Assembly: GCA_041392065.1 (NCBI GenBank)
Contig: JAWKMU010000002.1
Coordinates: forward strand, 62,001-126,000
DNA length: 64,000 bases
Source of the DNA: CAJQLB01 sp041392065
GTDB taxonomy: Bacteria; Bacteroidota; Bacteroidia; Flavobacteriales; Flavobacteriaceae
Direction: 5' to 3'
Both the position numbers and the translations under genes were made by a program. Positions within the stretch are counted from its first letter, which is position 1. Each line of letters starts with the position of its first letter. The notes beneath the pieces were generated by a model. That model saw nothing but the letters and a program-made list of their open reading frames with translations, was not told the DNA's origin and ran no database searches. Of the stretch, positions 17,620 through 26,802 are shown piece after piece.

Positions 17620-18395
17620 TGCAAGTTTTGTTTTTCAGATTCTTTAATGTCTAACGTATGTAAATAAGGAAGTAAAGTCATACCCAACCCTTCGTTAGAT
17701 AGTTTTACCAACATTTCAATACTTCCGCTTTCCAATTGAAATTTATCATCATCATGTTGCTTAAAGGTTTTGCATAAATTAATTACTCCATCTCTAAAGC
17801 AATGTCCATCTTCCAGTAAAAGCATATCTTCAATTTCTAAATCTGAAACTTCAATTTTTTCTTTTTCAAATAAACGATGCCCTTTTGGAATATAACCCAC
17901 AAAGGGTTCGTAAAAAAGAGGACGCTCTTTAATAGATTCATTTTCTAAAGGTGTTGTTGCTATCGCAGCGTCTAAATGTCCATCGTTAATGCGTTGAATG
18001 ATTTCGTCTGTTGTTAATTCTTCAATTTTCAGCTTTACTTTTGGATAGCGTTTTATGAAAGTTTTTAAAAACATAGGTAATAGTGTAGGCATAATTGTTG
18101 GAATGATGCCTAATCTGAATTCGCCTCCAACAAATCCTTTTTGCTGATCTACAATATCCTTAATTCTATCAGCTTCATTAACAATATTTTTAGCTTGAGT
18201 CACAATTTTTTTTCCGATTTCTGTTAGTTCAATAGGCTTCTTACTTCTATCAAAAATTTGAATATCCAACTGGTCTTCAAGCTTCTGAATTTGCATACTT
18301 AACGTAGGTTGAGTTACAAAACATTTTTCAGCAGCTTTGGTGAAATTTTGGTGTTCTGCAACAGCCAAAACATAATATAATTGTGTAATTGTCAT
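17601..18395 (-). CDS. oxyR: OxyR-like LysR-type regulator, C-terminally truncated
   Basis: The 264-residue protein has a LysR helix-turn-helix (residues 1-60, MTITQLYYVLAVAEHQNFTKAAEKCFVTQP) and the OxyR regulatory domain. The two redox cysteines are at 199 (LLLEDGHCFRD) and 208 (NLCKTF), the same numbers as in E. coli OxyR. It ends at HHFNEP, where relatives continue for roughly 40-50 more residues (E. coli OxyR has 305). The stop codon lies in IS110-derived sequence, so the end was lost in an insertion/deletion event. The missing part would form the last strand and helix of the regulatory domain. It is divergent from dps, a classic OxyR target. Whether the protein still works is uncertain. 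Confidence 0.88.
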   Translation of the reverse strand: MTITQLYYVLAVAEHQNFTKAAEKCFVTQPTLSMQIQKLEDQLDIQIFDRSKKPIELTEIGKKIVTQAKNIVNEADRIKDIVDQQKGFVGGEFRLGIIPTIMPTLLPMFLKTFIKRYPKVKLKIEELTTDEIIQRINDGHLDAAIATTPLENESIKERPLFYEPFVGYIPKGHRLFEKEKIEVSDLEIEDMLLLEDGHCFRDGVINLCKTFKQHDDDKFQLESGSIEMLVKLSNEGLGMTLLPYLHTLDIKESEKQNLHHFNEP

Positions 18396-18467
18396 CTATA
18401 TAATTTTAGGTTATAAAGATATAAAAACTATCAATAAAATTTATAATAAAACACCTTTTTAATAGAT

Positions 18468-18475
18468 TAAATTTG
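18468..18475 (+). promoter_or_regulatory. -7 element of the dps promoter
   Basis: TAAATTTG matches TAnnTTTG and lies 21 bases before the dps ATG. The position 19 bases upstream has no TTG box, which would suit an activator-dependent promoter such as one driven by OxyR encoded divergently. The activator link is inference. Confidence 0.5.
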
Positions 18476-18496
18476 TAGTAGATAAATAATAAGATT

Positions 18497-18979
18497 ATGA
18501 CAACATTAAATAGTATAGGTTTAGATACTAACAAAACAAAGGTTTTAGCTGAAAATCTTAACACGTTGTTGGCAAATTTTCAGTTGTATTATCAAAACTT
18601 GAGAGGTATTCATTGGAATATTAAAGGACGTGCTTTTTTTGATTTGCATGTAAAATTTGAAGAGCTTTACAATGATGCTAACTTAAAGGTAGATGAAATT
18701 GCAGAACGTATTTTGACTCTTGGAGAAACACCATTGCACACTTTTGATGATTATACCAATTATGGAAAAGTACCTGTTGGAAAAAACATTTCGGAAGATA
18801 AAAAAGCAGTAAAATTAATAGTAGATTCTTTAACAGAATTGTTAAAAATTGAAAGAGATATTTTGAATAAGTCTAGCGATGCAGATGATGAAGGAACAAA
18901 TGCAATGATGAGCGATTTTATTTCTCAGCAAGAAAAAACGGTTTGGATGATGAAAGCTTGGTTAAACGAAACAGTATAA
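18497..18979 (+). CDS. dps: Dps-family DNA-protecting ferritin
   Basis: A 160-residue ferritin-like protein with the Dps signature LRGIHWNIKGRAFFDLHVKFEELY, which carries the inter-subunit ferroxidase ligands (His, then Asp and Glu of DLHVKFEE), and the DEIAERILTLGETPLHTF segment. Dps dodecamers oxidise and store iron with hydrogen peroxide and shield DNA. The gene is divergent from the oxyR-like gene with a 101-base shared regulatory region and ends in a strong terminator. Confidence 0.95.
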   Translation: MTTLNSIGLDTNKTKVLAENLNTLLANFQLYYQNLRGIHWNIKGRAFFDLHVKFEELYNDANLKVDEIAERILTLGETPLHTFDDYTNYGKVPVGKNISEDKKAVKLIVDSLTELLKIERDILNKSSDADDEGTNAMMSDFISQQEKTVWMMKAWLNETV

Positions 18980-19015
18980 CTATTGGTTGATTAAAAGTTA
19001 GTTTTTGATTGATTG

Positions 19016-19051
19016 AAAAAAAGGAGCATGTATTAAAACATGCTCCTTTTT
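19016..19051 (+). terminator. Rho-independent terminator after dps
   Basis: AAGGAGCATGT (19021-19031) pairs with ACATGCTCCTT (19038-19048), preceded by an A run and followed by TTT, so it may also act for the convergent DUF2141 gene. Confidence 0.85.
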
Positions 19052-19075
19052 GTTTTTTGATTGATTAATAAGTTA

Positions 19076-19495
19076 TTAGAATTTTATAGTAATATCTACA
19101 TTTTTGTCTGTGACTTCAAATTTCCCGTCAGTAAAAGTTGGCGGTCCCATTAACATTGGATTATTTGATAAACCATAAGATTCCAATGGCATTCCGTTGG
19201 CTTCAAAATCCATTAGCTTGTTATCGTTTTCGTCATGCATTGCCATCAAGGCATAGTTTCCTGGAGTTACATTTTTAAATGTTACAATTACTTTTCCATC
19301 TTTTACTTTAGATGCTGTTTCTTGTATTCCTTTAGATTTCATAAAAGTATCAGCTGTATGTAATCCTATGATTACATGACCTCTGTTATTAGAAATATTT
19401 TCAATAGTAACAGTAATGTCTTGACCTTTTTCCGTTTGAGCAAAACTTAATGATGTACTTAAAATAAATGCGATAAATAAGGATAAAATTCTCAT
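19076..19495 (-). CDS. DUF2141 domain-containing secreted protein
   Basis: Read from the Met at 19495, the protein begins with a clean signal peptide (MRILSLFIAFILSTSLSFAQ). The upstream in-frame Met at 19543 would only add a non-conserved hydrophobic leader. The mature part has the DUF2141 pattern ITVTIENISNNRGHVIIGLH and VTPGNYALMAMHDENDNKLMDF, a beta-sandwich of unknown function common in Bacteroidota and Proteobacteria. It is monocistronic and convergent with dps. Confidence 0.88.
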   Translation of the reverse strand: MRILSLFIAFILSTSLSFAQTEKGQDITVTIENISNNRGHVIIGLHTADTFMKSKGIQETASKVKDGKVIVTFKNVTPGNYALMAMHDENDNKLMDFEANGMPLESYGLSNNPMLMGPPTFTDGKFEVTDKNVDITIKF

Positions 19496-19640
19496 AATAA
19501 TGTCTTTTTTAATGATTAACACTGTAAAAGTCAATATTATCAATGAGGTATAATAATTAGATTTACTGAACTGTTATATTTTACTACTGAACTGTTTTTT
19601 TATTAGTAAATAACTGAAAAATGTGACTGAGACTAAAAAA

Positions 19641-20972
19641 TTATAACAAGCCTCGTGCTTTAATTTCTAAGTACTTATTGATGGTGTCTAAGGTTAAATT
19701 TTCAGGAGTAGTTAGGATGGAGTAGATTCCATACTTTTTAAGCTCATTAACAATAAGTCGTTTCTCGAATGCAAATTTTTCAGCAATAACCTTATCATAA
19801 ACTTGTTGAATAGTTTCTGCTTTGTTTTCTATTAAACTATTTAATTCTGTGTTTTTAAAGAAAATAACAACTAACAAATGACTTTTAGCCATACCTTTTA
19901 AGTAAGGTAATTGCCTATGTAAACTATCAAGAGTTTCAAAGTTAGTGTAGAGTAGCAATAAACTTCTATGTGTAATATTGCGTCTTACATCTCCATATAA
20001 TCGACCAAAATCACTCTCAAAGAAATCAGTTTTAATATTGTAAAGTCCTTCAAGAATTAAATTCATTTGTGAGGTGCGTTTTTCGGCAACCACCATATTT
20101 TCTACCTTTTTTGAGAAGGTAAAAATCCCAGCTTTGTCATGCTTTTTTAGAGCAACGTTAGATATCACCAAGGCTGCATTAATAGCATAGTCTAATAAAC
20201 TCAAAGCATCAAAAGGCATTTTCATAAGTCTGCCTTTATCAATAACCGAATAGACAGGTTGTGATTTTTCATCCTGAAACTGATTTACCATTAATTGATT
20301 AGTTTTTGCTGTGGCCTTCCAGTTTATTGTTCGTAAATCGTCGCCAAGAACATATTCTTTGATCTGCTCAAATTCCATGGTATGGCCAATTCGTCTTATT
20401 TTTTTTATGCCATATTGATGCAAATTATTGCTTATGGCCAACAAATCGTATTTACGCAACTGAATAAAGCTTGGATAGGTTGGTACCATAGCCTCATCGC
20501 AAAAGATGAAGCGTCTTGAAATTAATCCAAATATTGAAGTAGCATAAATATTGAGTTTTCCAAAGTGGTATTCACCGCGTTCTGTTGGTCTGAGTTCGTA
20601 TTGTAATTCGGTCTTACTTGTCGCATCTAATTTGCGTTCAATACTAAAATTTCGTACTTGAAATTGCTCAGGAATTTCGTCTATAATCTTTATAAATACT
20701 GGAAAAGTATAATAATTTTCAACACTTAATCGTATTGGATTTTGATCACCATTGGATAATTTTTCAGGAAGTATTCTCAATCCATTAATCCCTTTTTTTG
20801 CAGAAAACAAAAGCAATATATCCAAAAAAGTGAACACCAAAAACACTAAAAACAGAAGTTTTGCAATTACAAACCATCTAGGAAACACAAAACTCAGCAC
20901 AAAAAACACCATTAGAGCAATGCATGTATAAAAAAAGCGGTTTTGTATGTAAAATGGTTTTAAGAGTTTCAC
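19641..20972 (-). CDS. DUF58 domain-containing protein
   Basis: The 443-residue protein has two N-terminal transmembrane helices (about 12-32 and 36-56), a beta-rich middle, and the DUF58 core with GHTMEFEQIKEYVLGDDLRTINWKATAK at about 200, followed by a vWA-like region (YSVIDKGRLM). DUF58 proteins are almost always paired with MoxR AAA ATPases, which lie upstream here. It is the last gene of the MoxR operon, 108 bases after the ATPase. Confidence 0.92.
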   Translation of the reverse strand: MKLLKPFYIQNRFFYTCIALMVFFVLSFVFPRWFVIAKLLFLVFLVFTFLDILLLFSAKKGINGLRILPEKLSNGDQNPIRLSVENYYTFPVFIKIIDEIPEQFQVRNFSIERKLDATSKTELQYELRPTERGEYHFGKLNIYATSIFGLISRRFIFCDEAMVPTYPSFIQLRKYDLLAISNNLHQYGIKKIRRIGHTMEFEQIKEYVLGDDLRTINWKATAKTNQLMVNQFQDEKSQPVYSVIDKGRLMKMPFDALSLLDYAINAALVISNVALKKHDKAGIFTFSKKVENMVVAEKRTSQMNLILEGLYNIKTDFFESDFGRLYGDVRRNITHRSLLLLYTNFETLDSLHRQLPYLKGMAKSHLLVVIFFKNTELNSLIENKAETIQQVYDKVIAEKFAFEKRLIVNELKKYGIYSILTTPENLTLDTINKYLEIKARGLL

Positions 20973-21080
20973 AGATTTGTTAGTCGTTAATGGTTAATTG
21001 TTAGTAGTTAAGGATTTATTTGACTTCTTATATTCTTAAACTTGAAAACTGTTTACTGTTATTGAATACTGCAAACTGAA

Positions 21081-22142
21081 TTACCTCGGAATTTCAACAG
21101 CTTCAATAATCTGACAAATAATTTGCTTAGTGGTAACACCTTCCATTTCACGCTCTGGAGTTACAATAACACGATGTTGTAATACAGGAATTGCAGCTTG
21201 TTTAATATCTTCTGGAGTTACAAAATCTCGACCATTCATAGCTGCAAAAGCTTTGCTTGCTTTTAAAATGGCAATGGATGCTCTTGGTGAAGCACCTAAA
21301 TATAAAAATGGATTATTTCTGGTATTCACAATAATATCTGCAATATATTTCACCAAATGCGACTCAATAATCACTTGGTTAACCAAGTCTTGAAACTTAG
21401 CAACTTGTTCTTTGGTTAAATGTGATGTTATTTTTGCAGTTTTTGTTTCACCTTTTAAGTTGTGCTCACGATTTATAATTTCAATTTCTTCTTCAAGATT
21501 TGGGTAATCAATATCTATTTTAAACAAAAATCTATCTAATTGTGCTTCAGGTAATCTGTAAGTTCCTTCTTGTTCAACAGGGTTTTGAGTTGCTAGAACT
21601 ATAAATGGTAAGTCCATAGCATATTTTTGACCATCAATAGTTATTTGGCGCTCTTCCATAACCTCAAATAATGCAGCTTGGGTTTTTGCAGGTGCACGAT
21701 TTATTTCATCAATAAGAATCATATTGGAAAAAATAGGACCTTGCTTAAATTCAAATTCTGAGGTTTTCATATCAAAAACCGAAGTTCCTAAAATGTCGCT
21801 TGGCATCAAATCTGGAGTGAATTGAATTCGGCTAAAGCCAACATCCAATGATTTTGCAAGCAGTTTTGCAGAAATGGTTTTAGCTACTCCAGGAACACCT
21901 TCAATTAATGAATGGCCATTTGCTAAAATAGATGCTATTAGCATATCAATCATGCCTTTTTGACCTACAATGACCTTGCTTATTTCGTTTTTAATAAGGG
22001 CAACACCTTCTTGAAGTTCTGATAGATCAATTCTATTTTTAAAACTCAGGTTTTCTTCTTGCATTTCTTTGTTTTCAATTGGTGCTTGTTCTTGGTTATC
22101 CTGATTTAAATGGTCGTTTTGAGAGTCGTTTGTATGCTCCAT
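21081..22142 (-). CDS. MoxR-family AAA+ ATPase
   Basis: The 353-residue protein has an acidic, Gln/Asn-rich N-terminal tail (1-35), Walker A GVPGVAKT at 82-89, Walker B MILIDEINRAPAKTQAALFEVMEE, sensor 1 FIVLATQNPVEQEGTYRLPEAQLDRF and the C-terminal lid PRASIAILKASKA. MoxR ATPases act as chaperones for metal-cofactor or envelope complexes with vWA/DUF58 partners. It is followed by DUF58 and preceded by DUF4350 and DUF4129 membrane proteins in one operon. Confidence 0.95.
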   Translation of the reverse strand: MEHTNDSQNDHLNQDNQEQAPIENKEMQEENLSFKNRIDLSELQEGVALIKNEISKVIVGQKGMIDMLIASILANGHSLIEGVPGVAKTISAKLLAKSLDVGFSRIQFTPDLMPSDILGTSVFDMKTSEFEFKQGPIFSNMILIDEINRAPAKTQAALFEVMEERQITIDGQKYAMDLPFIVLATQNPVEQEGTYRLPEAQLDRFLFKIDIDYPNLEEEIEIINREHNLKGETKTAKITSHLTKEQVAKFQDLVNQVIIESHLVKYIADIIVNTRNNPFLYLGASPRASIAILKASKAFAAMNGRDFVTPEDIKQAAIPVLQHRVIVTPEREMEGVTTKQIICQIIEAVEIPR

Positions 22143-22145
22143 ATC

Positions 22146-23342
22146 TTATGTGTTATAAAAGTCTTCTATTGTTTTATTTAGGTTTTTTAAATCGTCTTCA
22201 TTGCACAGTTGTTTTGCTTTTAAATGTACAATAAGATTTATGGTTTTCTTGGTTTTGCCTAAATCTTTTGCAGATTTTAAGGCTAAGTTTTTCACAAACT
22301 TTTCATCTAATAGTTGTGTGTCTAAATAGTATTTCCGTCGAATACTTTCTAAAAAATATGTTATTTTTTTATCTATTAAATTATTGTGATCTTTGGTTTC
22401 GTAGTATAAATTACCAATGGTTTTTGTAAATGCTATAGTTGAATTTCCCAAGGGTTTAATCACTTTCACAATGCGCTGTTTTCGTTTTGCGTTGAATAAA
22501 ATAAATACTAGTAATGAGACTAAACCAAGTATCCAAGCCCATTTTAAGGCTGGTTGACTTAATACATATCGCAAAGGTGAATTGCCTAATTCCATTCCTT
22601 TTTTATTTCTTGAATCAAAGAAAATAGGTTGATCAGGTAAATAGGAGAGTACAGCTTCAGCATATTTTTTATTATCATATTTTAATAATGAAAAATTGGT
22701 AAAAGCCATAGGTTGCAAATGCAAAAACAATTCACCATTTACATGATTAACCTTTACGTAATTGATGCGGTTTTTATCTCTAAATTTTTGATAACCTAAA
22801 ACTGTTGTTCTGGTTGAATCTAACTTAGAAAAATAAATATTACTCAATCCTCTGCCAATGGTTATGGAATCGTTTTTAAACTTTGGATTAGCTAAACTAA
22901 ACTGTGCCTTTCCAGTAAAATCGAAATCATTTTTTAGTTCAATTCCAAGTGTATCTAAAAACTTTTGAGGCAAGTAGTTTGCCGACATAAAAATTGTATT
23001 TCCATGTGAAGCAAAGTCTAAAAGTTCTTGGGCGGAAACTTCATCAACATCTGCATAATCATCAATTAGAACATAGGTCCCAGAAATGGTATAAGTAGTA
23101 TCTATCCAATTAAAGTGTTCATCAAAATATTCGTAGGCAGATGTATAAATATTATTGATTTCACTTTTAGGAAACAAATTTGGTAGTTCGTTATATAACA
23201 CGAATGTACCATAAGGAATGGTATGCTTTTCGTTAAAAGTACGTGTCCAATTAATTGGTTTAGGTTTAGAAAACTCAATGGCAATAGCTCCAGCAAAAAG
23301 TACGATGAGCAAACCAATATATATTTTTATGGTTTTGTTCAT
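22146..23342 (-). CDS. DUF4350 domain-containing membrane protein
   Basis: A 398-residue protein with an N-terminal transmembrane helix (about 5-24), a DUF4350 domain (YGTFVLYNELPNLFP, NTIFMSANYLPQKFLDTL), a second helix at about 268-285 (WAWILGLVSLLVFILFNA) and a basic C-terminal cytoplasmic part. Function unknown. It overlaps the upstream DUF4129 gene by four bases (ATGA) and ends three bases before the MoxR gene. Confidence 0.85.
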   Translation of the reverse strand: MNKTIKIYIGLLIVLFAGAIAIEFSKPKPINWTRTFNEKHTIPYGTFVLYNELPNLFPKSEINNIYTSAYEYFDEHFNWIDTTYTISGTYVLIDDYADVDEVSAQELLDFASHGNTIFMSANYLPQKFLDTLGIELKNDFDFTGKAQFSLANPKFKNDSITIGRGLSNIYFSKLDSTRTTVLGYQKFRDKNRINYVKVNHVNGELFLHLQPMAFTNFSLLKYDNKKYAEAVLSYLPDQPIFFDSRNKKGMELGNSPLRYVLSQPALKWAWILGLVSLLVFILFNAKRKQRIVKVIKPLGNSTIAFTKTIGNLYYETKDHNNLIDKKITYFLESIRRKYYLDTQLLDEKFVKNLALKSAKDLGKTKKTINLIVHLKAKQLCNEDDLKNLNKTIEDFYNT

Positions 23343-24118
23343 GCTTTTATAGAGTTTAAGAATTTATCAAAAGCTAACTTTGCTTTACTAAATTGATCTG
23401 CGTTTACATCAAACTCACCATACCAAATGTAATTGTACAAATAAGAGGTGTATGCGAAATCTTCTTTTACTTTTGGTATTTCTATTTCGTTTCTGTAATC
23501 GTTATTGGTTTTTTCAACATCATAGTGTATAATTTCGGCATTGCTTAATTTTTTGAGTAACCATAAATAGTAATATCTAATAGCTAATCTATAATTAGAG
23601 TTTTCTTCAGCTTCTGTAATGAGTTGCTTGAAATCGGTTGCATGAATATTGGTCTCAATGTCTGTAACTGGAATAATACTTTTATCAGACGATTTTCCAA
23701 AAACCCAAGCGCCTTCTTTATTTACGATGGCTCTAAAAATGAAATAAACACAGAAAATGAAAAGTAGACTTCCTCCAACCCAAATTGAAAGAGTGATAAC
23801 AGATGAAGCTTTTGCTGCAGATTGAATATTAAATAAATCCATTATAAAATCTCTTAGCCATTGCTTAAAGCGTATCCACCAACCAGAATTTTCAACAGTG
23901 CGTTCGTAAATAAAATTTTCGTCGTTGTATTTTTCTTTAATGTTTTCAAAACGTCTTTGTTTGATGTCTGAATTATCAACATTTAGTGTGTCACTGACTA
24001 TTGTATTTTTAAATACAACATTATTAAAACCATTAATACTTTGAAATGAAAATAAAATGCATAAGAAAAAGACAATATGTAAACCAATACGTTTATTCAC
24101 TGGAGCCAATTTGGTCAA
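23339..24118 (-). CDS. DUF4129-like membrane protein
   Basis: A 259-residue protein with a hydrophobic N-terminus (about 12-30), one central transmembrane helix at about 108-130 and a C-terminal domain with ITEAEENSNYRLAIRYYYLWLLKKL and YLYNYIWYGEFDVN, the DUF4129 pattern seen in MoxR/DUF58 operons. It overlaps the upstream membrane-protein gene by 26 bases and the downstream DUF4350 gene by four. The exact start is uncertain because of the 26-base overlap; a later GTG (VNKRIGL) is possible. Confidence 0.82.
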   Translation of the reverse strand: MTKLAPVNKRIGLHIVFFLCILFSFQSINGFNNVVFKNTIVSDTLNVDNSDIKQRRFENIKEKYNDENFIYERTVENSGWWIRFKQWLRDFIMDLFNIQSAAKASSVITLSIWVGGSLLFIFCVYFIFRAIVNKEGAWVFGKSSDKSIIPVTDIETNIHATDFKQLITEAEENSNYRLAIRYYYLWLLKKLSNAEIIHYDVEKTNNDYRNEIEIPKVKEDFAYTSYLYNYIWYGEFDVNADQFSKAKLAFDKFLNSIKA

Positions 24119-25037
24119 TCACACTTTTTGTGTTAATGTTTTCGTTATCTTCTTTTAAACTATAAAATACAATACCTTGATTAAGCTGAGTAATATTGTT
24201 AAGGATAGTTCCAACAATAAAAGTGATAAAAAATACCACTAGCATTAATACCATAAATGAGGCTCCAATTTCTGCTGGATCTGCATTTCCTTCTGGAAGT
24301 GTGGTAAACATACTTCCCATAAAAAACATATACGGAATTATAGTTATAATGTTTTGTATCACATAAGCCATTAAGTAAAAAATACCAACACTACCAACTG
24401 CTGCCCAGAATTTTGTAGTCATTAACTTCCATGCATAACCAAAACTGTCCCAAATACCTTTTTTTTGTTGAAGGTATTCCATTAAAGTCATATTATAAAA
24501 CAAGGTTAGAGCTCCAACCAGAACAGGAATCAATAAAATTCCAACTATGGTAATCATTAATACGAATGCTCCAATACCTAATACGATAATTAGAGGAATT
24601 CCTAAAATAATACTACAAACAAGAAACACGAAAAGATTGCCAATGTTTTGCTTATAAACCTTAATGATTTGTTGGGTTTCAAAGTTTTTTCCATCATTTT
24701 CTGAATAAAGCTTTAGATAAATTGAAGTGTAGGAGTAGGAAATAAGCCCAGCAATAAGACCAAAAACTGCAAAGACAATGACCAAGAGTATAAAAACCCC
24801 AAAATTTTCGTTCATGTAATTGTCTAAGGCTGTGTTACTATTTTCACTTTGTAAAATACCACTAAATAAAAATTCTGAATAAAATTTAGATATAAAATAA
24901 CCAATCACCATAAGGATTAACAGAAAAATCCCGTTGATGATAAAAAAGTGTTTGAAATAGTGTTTTCCGTTTTGCCTTAAGAAGGTAAAGGTGTCTTGAA
25001 AAAATTCGCTAAAGCCTCTGGATTTATATAACTGCAT
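24093..25037 (-). CDS. Multi-pass membrane protein of the MoxR cluster (unknown function)
   Basis: A 314-residue protein with about six hydrophobic helices (roughly 30-50, 80-105, 135-160, 160-185, 210-235 and 260-285) and no enzyme motif that I recognise. The N-terminal YKSRGFSEFFQDTFTFLRQN precedes the first helix, as in Bacteroidota membrane proteins found between SpoIIM-like and DUF4129 genes. It overlaps its upstream neighbour by 14 bases and its downstream one by 26, so tight co-expression is likely. Confidence 0.75.
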   Translation of the reverse strand: MQLYKSRGFSEFFQDTFTFLRQNGKHYFKHFFIINGIFLLILMVIGYFISKFYSEFLFSGILQSENSNTALDNYMNENFGVFILLVIVFAVFGLIAGLISYSYTSIYLKLYSENDGKNFETQQIIKVYKQNIGNLFVFLVCSIILGIPLIIVLGIGAFVLMITIVGILLIPVLVGALTLFYNMTLMEYLQQKKGIWDSFGYAWKLMTTKFWAAVGSVGIFYLMAYVIQNIITIIPYMFFMGSMFTTLPEGNADPAEIGASFMVLMLVVFFITFIVGTILNNITQLNQGIVFYSLKEDNENINTKSVIDQIGSSE

Positions 25038-26001
25038 AGGTTTGTTTCAATTTTTTATGTAATAAATGAGGATAAATTAAATAGTAAAAAGAGATAATAC
25101 TGAGCGTAACCAAAATAATACCAACAGATAACCAATGAGGCATGGTGTTAGAATAACGAGTTACATAGCCTTCAAGAAAACCTGCAACCATTGTAAAAGG
25201 GAAGGTGCTTATTAAAATCTTAACTCCATCTTTCATTCCCATTTTAAATGAGGTTAGTCTTGAATAAGTTTTTGGAAACAGAATGCTTGCACCTAAAATG
25301 AGTCCAGCAGCACCTTCAATTACAATTGCAAAAATTTCCATAGAGCCATGAATCCAGATACCACGTACACTTTCCCAAAACACACCTTCTCGGTAAAAGA
25401 AAAACTGAAATGCTCCAAGCATAATGCCATTGTTAAGCAGTACATAACCTGTTCCAATACCACCAAAAACACCATAAATAAATGACAAAATACCAACATA
25501 TAAATTATTCAAAGTAATACCAAAAGCACTTCCCCAATTACTGCCACTTTTATACACAGCAACTGGGTCGCCAGCTTCTATGTTTTCTAAGGTCATGTTT
25601 ACATAATGGTCTCCCAAAATAAGACGCACAAAAGTATCGTCGTAAGCAGCAGACAGAGCTCCAATAGCAACAAAAGATAAAAAAAGTGCGAAAGCATAAA
25701 ATACATATCGTCTGTATTCGTAGACAATCAAAGGCACTTCTACTTTCCAGAAATGGACAAATCGGTTAGTGTCTTCACGTTTGGTTTTGTAAATTTTTTG
25801 AAAAGCTTTAGCTGCTAAGTTGTTTAAATAAAGAATTGTTTTACTTTTGGGATAATAAGTTTGTGCGTAAGACAAATCGTTTACCAAGTGAATATATAAA
25901 GACGCTAATTCATCAGGATTTTTAAGTGTTTTTCCAAAAATGGCTTTTTCAAAATCAAGCCATTTTTCTTTGTTTTGTTTGATAAATGCGACTTCTCTCA
26001 T
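25024..26001 (-). CDS. Stage II sporulation protein M (SpoIIM)-like membrane protein
   Basis: The 325-residue protein has an N-terminal cytoplasmic helix region (MREVAFIKQNKEKWLDFEKAI, LASLYIHLVNDLSYAQTYYP) and then several membrane helices, with the SpoIIM signature around NNLYVGILSFIYGVFGGIGTGY and GIWIHGSMEIFAIVIEGAAGL. The organism does not sporulate; in Bacteroidota this family accompanies RDD proteins and MoxR ATPases. It is the first gene of the operon and is divergent from the RDD gene 23 bases away. Confidence 0.88.
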   Translation of the reverse strand: MREVAFIKQNKEKWLDFEKAIFGKTLKNPDELASLYIHLVNDLSYAQTYYPKSKTILYLNNLAAKAFQKIYKTKREDTNRFVHFWKVEVPLIVYEYRRYVFYAFALFLSFVAIGALSAAYDDTFVRLILGDHYVNMTLENIEAGDPVAVYKSGSNWGSAFGITLNNLYVGILSFIYGVFGGIGTGYVLLNNGIMLGAFQFFFYREGVFWESVRGIWIHGSMEIFAIVIEGAAGLILGASILFPKTYSRLTSFKMGMKDGVKILISTFPFTMVAGFLEGYVTRYSNTMPHWLSVGIILVTLSIISFYYLIYPHLLHKKLKQTYAVI

Positions 26002-26024
26002 AGGCTTTCAAATTAACAGAATAA

Positions 26025-26771
26025 ATGGTAGAGTTACAAATAAACACTACTCAAAATGTAAATATAAATTTCACTGCTGCAAGTGTTGGCGAGCGAATAC
26101 TTGCTTGGGGAATAGATTGGCTTTTTAAAATTGCCTATATTATCGTTACTTATCAAATTATGTTTAAGCTCATTAAAATAGATGAGTCGATTAAAGATAT
26201 GGACACGTGGTCTCAAGTAACAATATTTTTGCTCTTTTACTTACCAGTCATTTTTTATTCATTGCTGTTTGAAACTCTACTGGATGGTCAAACTCCAGGG
26301 AAGAGAATTTTAAAAATTAAAGTCGTAAAAATTGACGGTTATCAGGCTTCTTTAGCAGATTTTATAATGCGTTGGATTTTTAGAATCGTTGATATGAATA
26401 TGATGAGTGGAGTAGTAGCACTTATTGCAATTATTACAAGCCAAAAAAACCAAAGGCTTGGTGATATGGTTGCTGGAACAGCAGTGATTAGCCTAAAAAA
26501 CAACGTTAACATAAGCCACACCATTTTAGAAGATTTAAAGCAAGATTATGTGCCAACATACCCAATGGTTATTAGATTATCTGATAATGATGCAAGAATA
26601 ATAAAAGACACATTTAAAACTGCTAGAAGAGCTAAAGACTATAAAACGCTCATTAAACTAAGAACAAAAATTATTGAAGTTTTAGAACTTAAAGATGTAA
26701 AACACGATAGAGATCACGAGTTTATAGATACTATTTTAAAAGATTATAATTACTACACACAAAACATGTAA
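26025..26771 (+). CDS. RDD family membrane protein
   Basis: A 248-residue protein with three hydrophobic segments in residues about 20-150 and the RDD pattern: AWGIDWLFKIAYII with the Asp, LLDGQTPGKRILKIKVV, and ADFIMRWIFRIVDM. The C-terminal 80 residues are charged and probably cytoplasmic. RDD proteins may be ion antiporters or partners of SpoIIM-type proteins. It is transcribed divergently from the SpoIIM gene. Confidence 0.88.
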   Translation: MVELQINTTQNVNINFTAASVGERILAWGIDWLFKIAYIIVTYQIMFKLIKIDESIKDMDTWSQVTIFLLFYLPVIFYSLLFETLLDGQTPGKRILKIKVVKIDGYQASLADFIMRWIFRIVDMNMMSGVVALIAIITSQKNQRLGDMVAGTAVISLKNNVNISHTILEDLKQDYVPTYPMVIRLSDNDARIIKDTFKTARRAKDYKTLIKLRTKIIEVLELKDVKHDRDHEFIDTILKDYNYYTQNM

Positions 26772-26802
26772 GCAGAGAGCTAATTTTTCTATTTTCAGAA
26801 AA

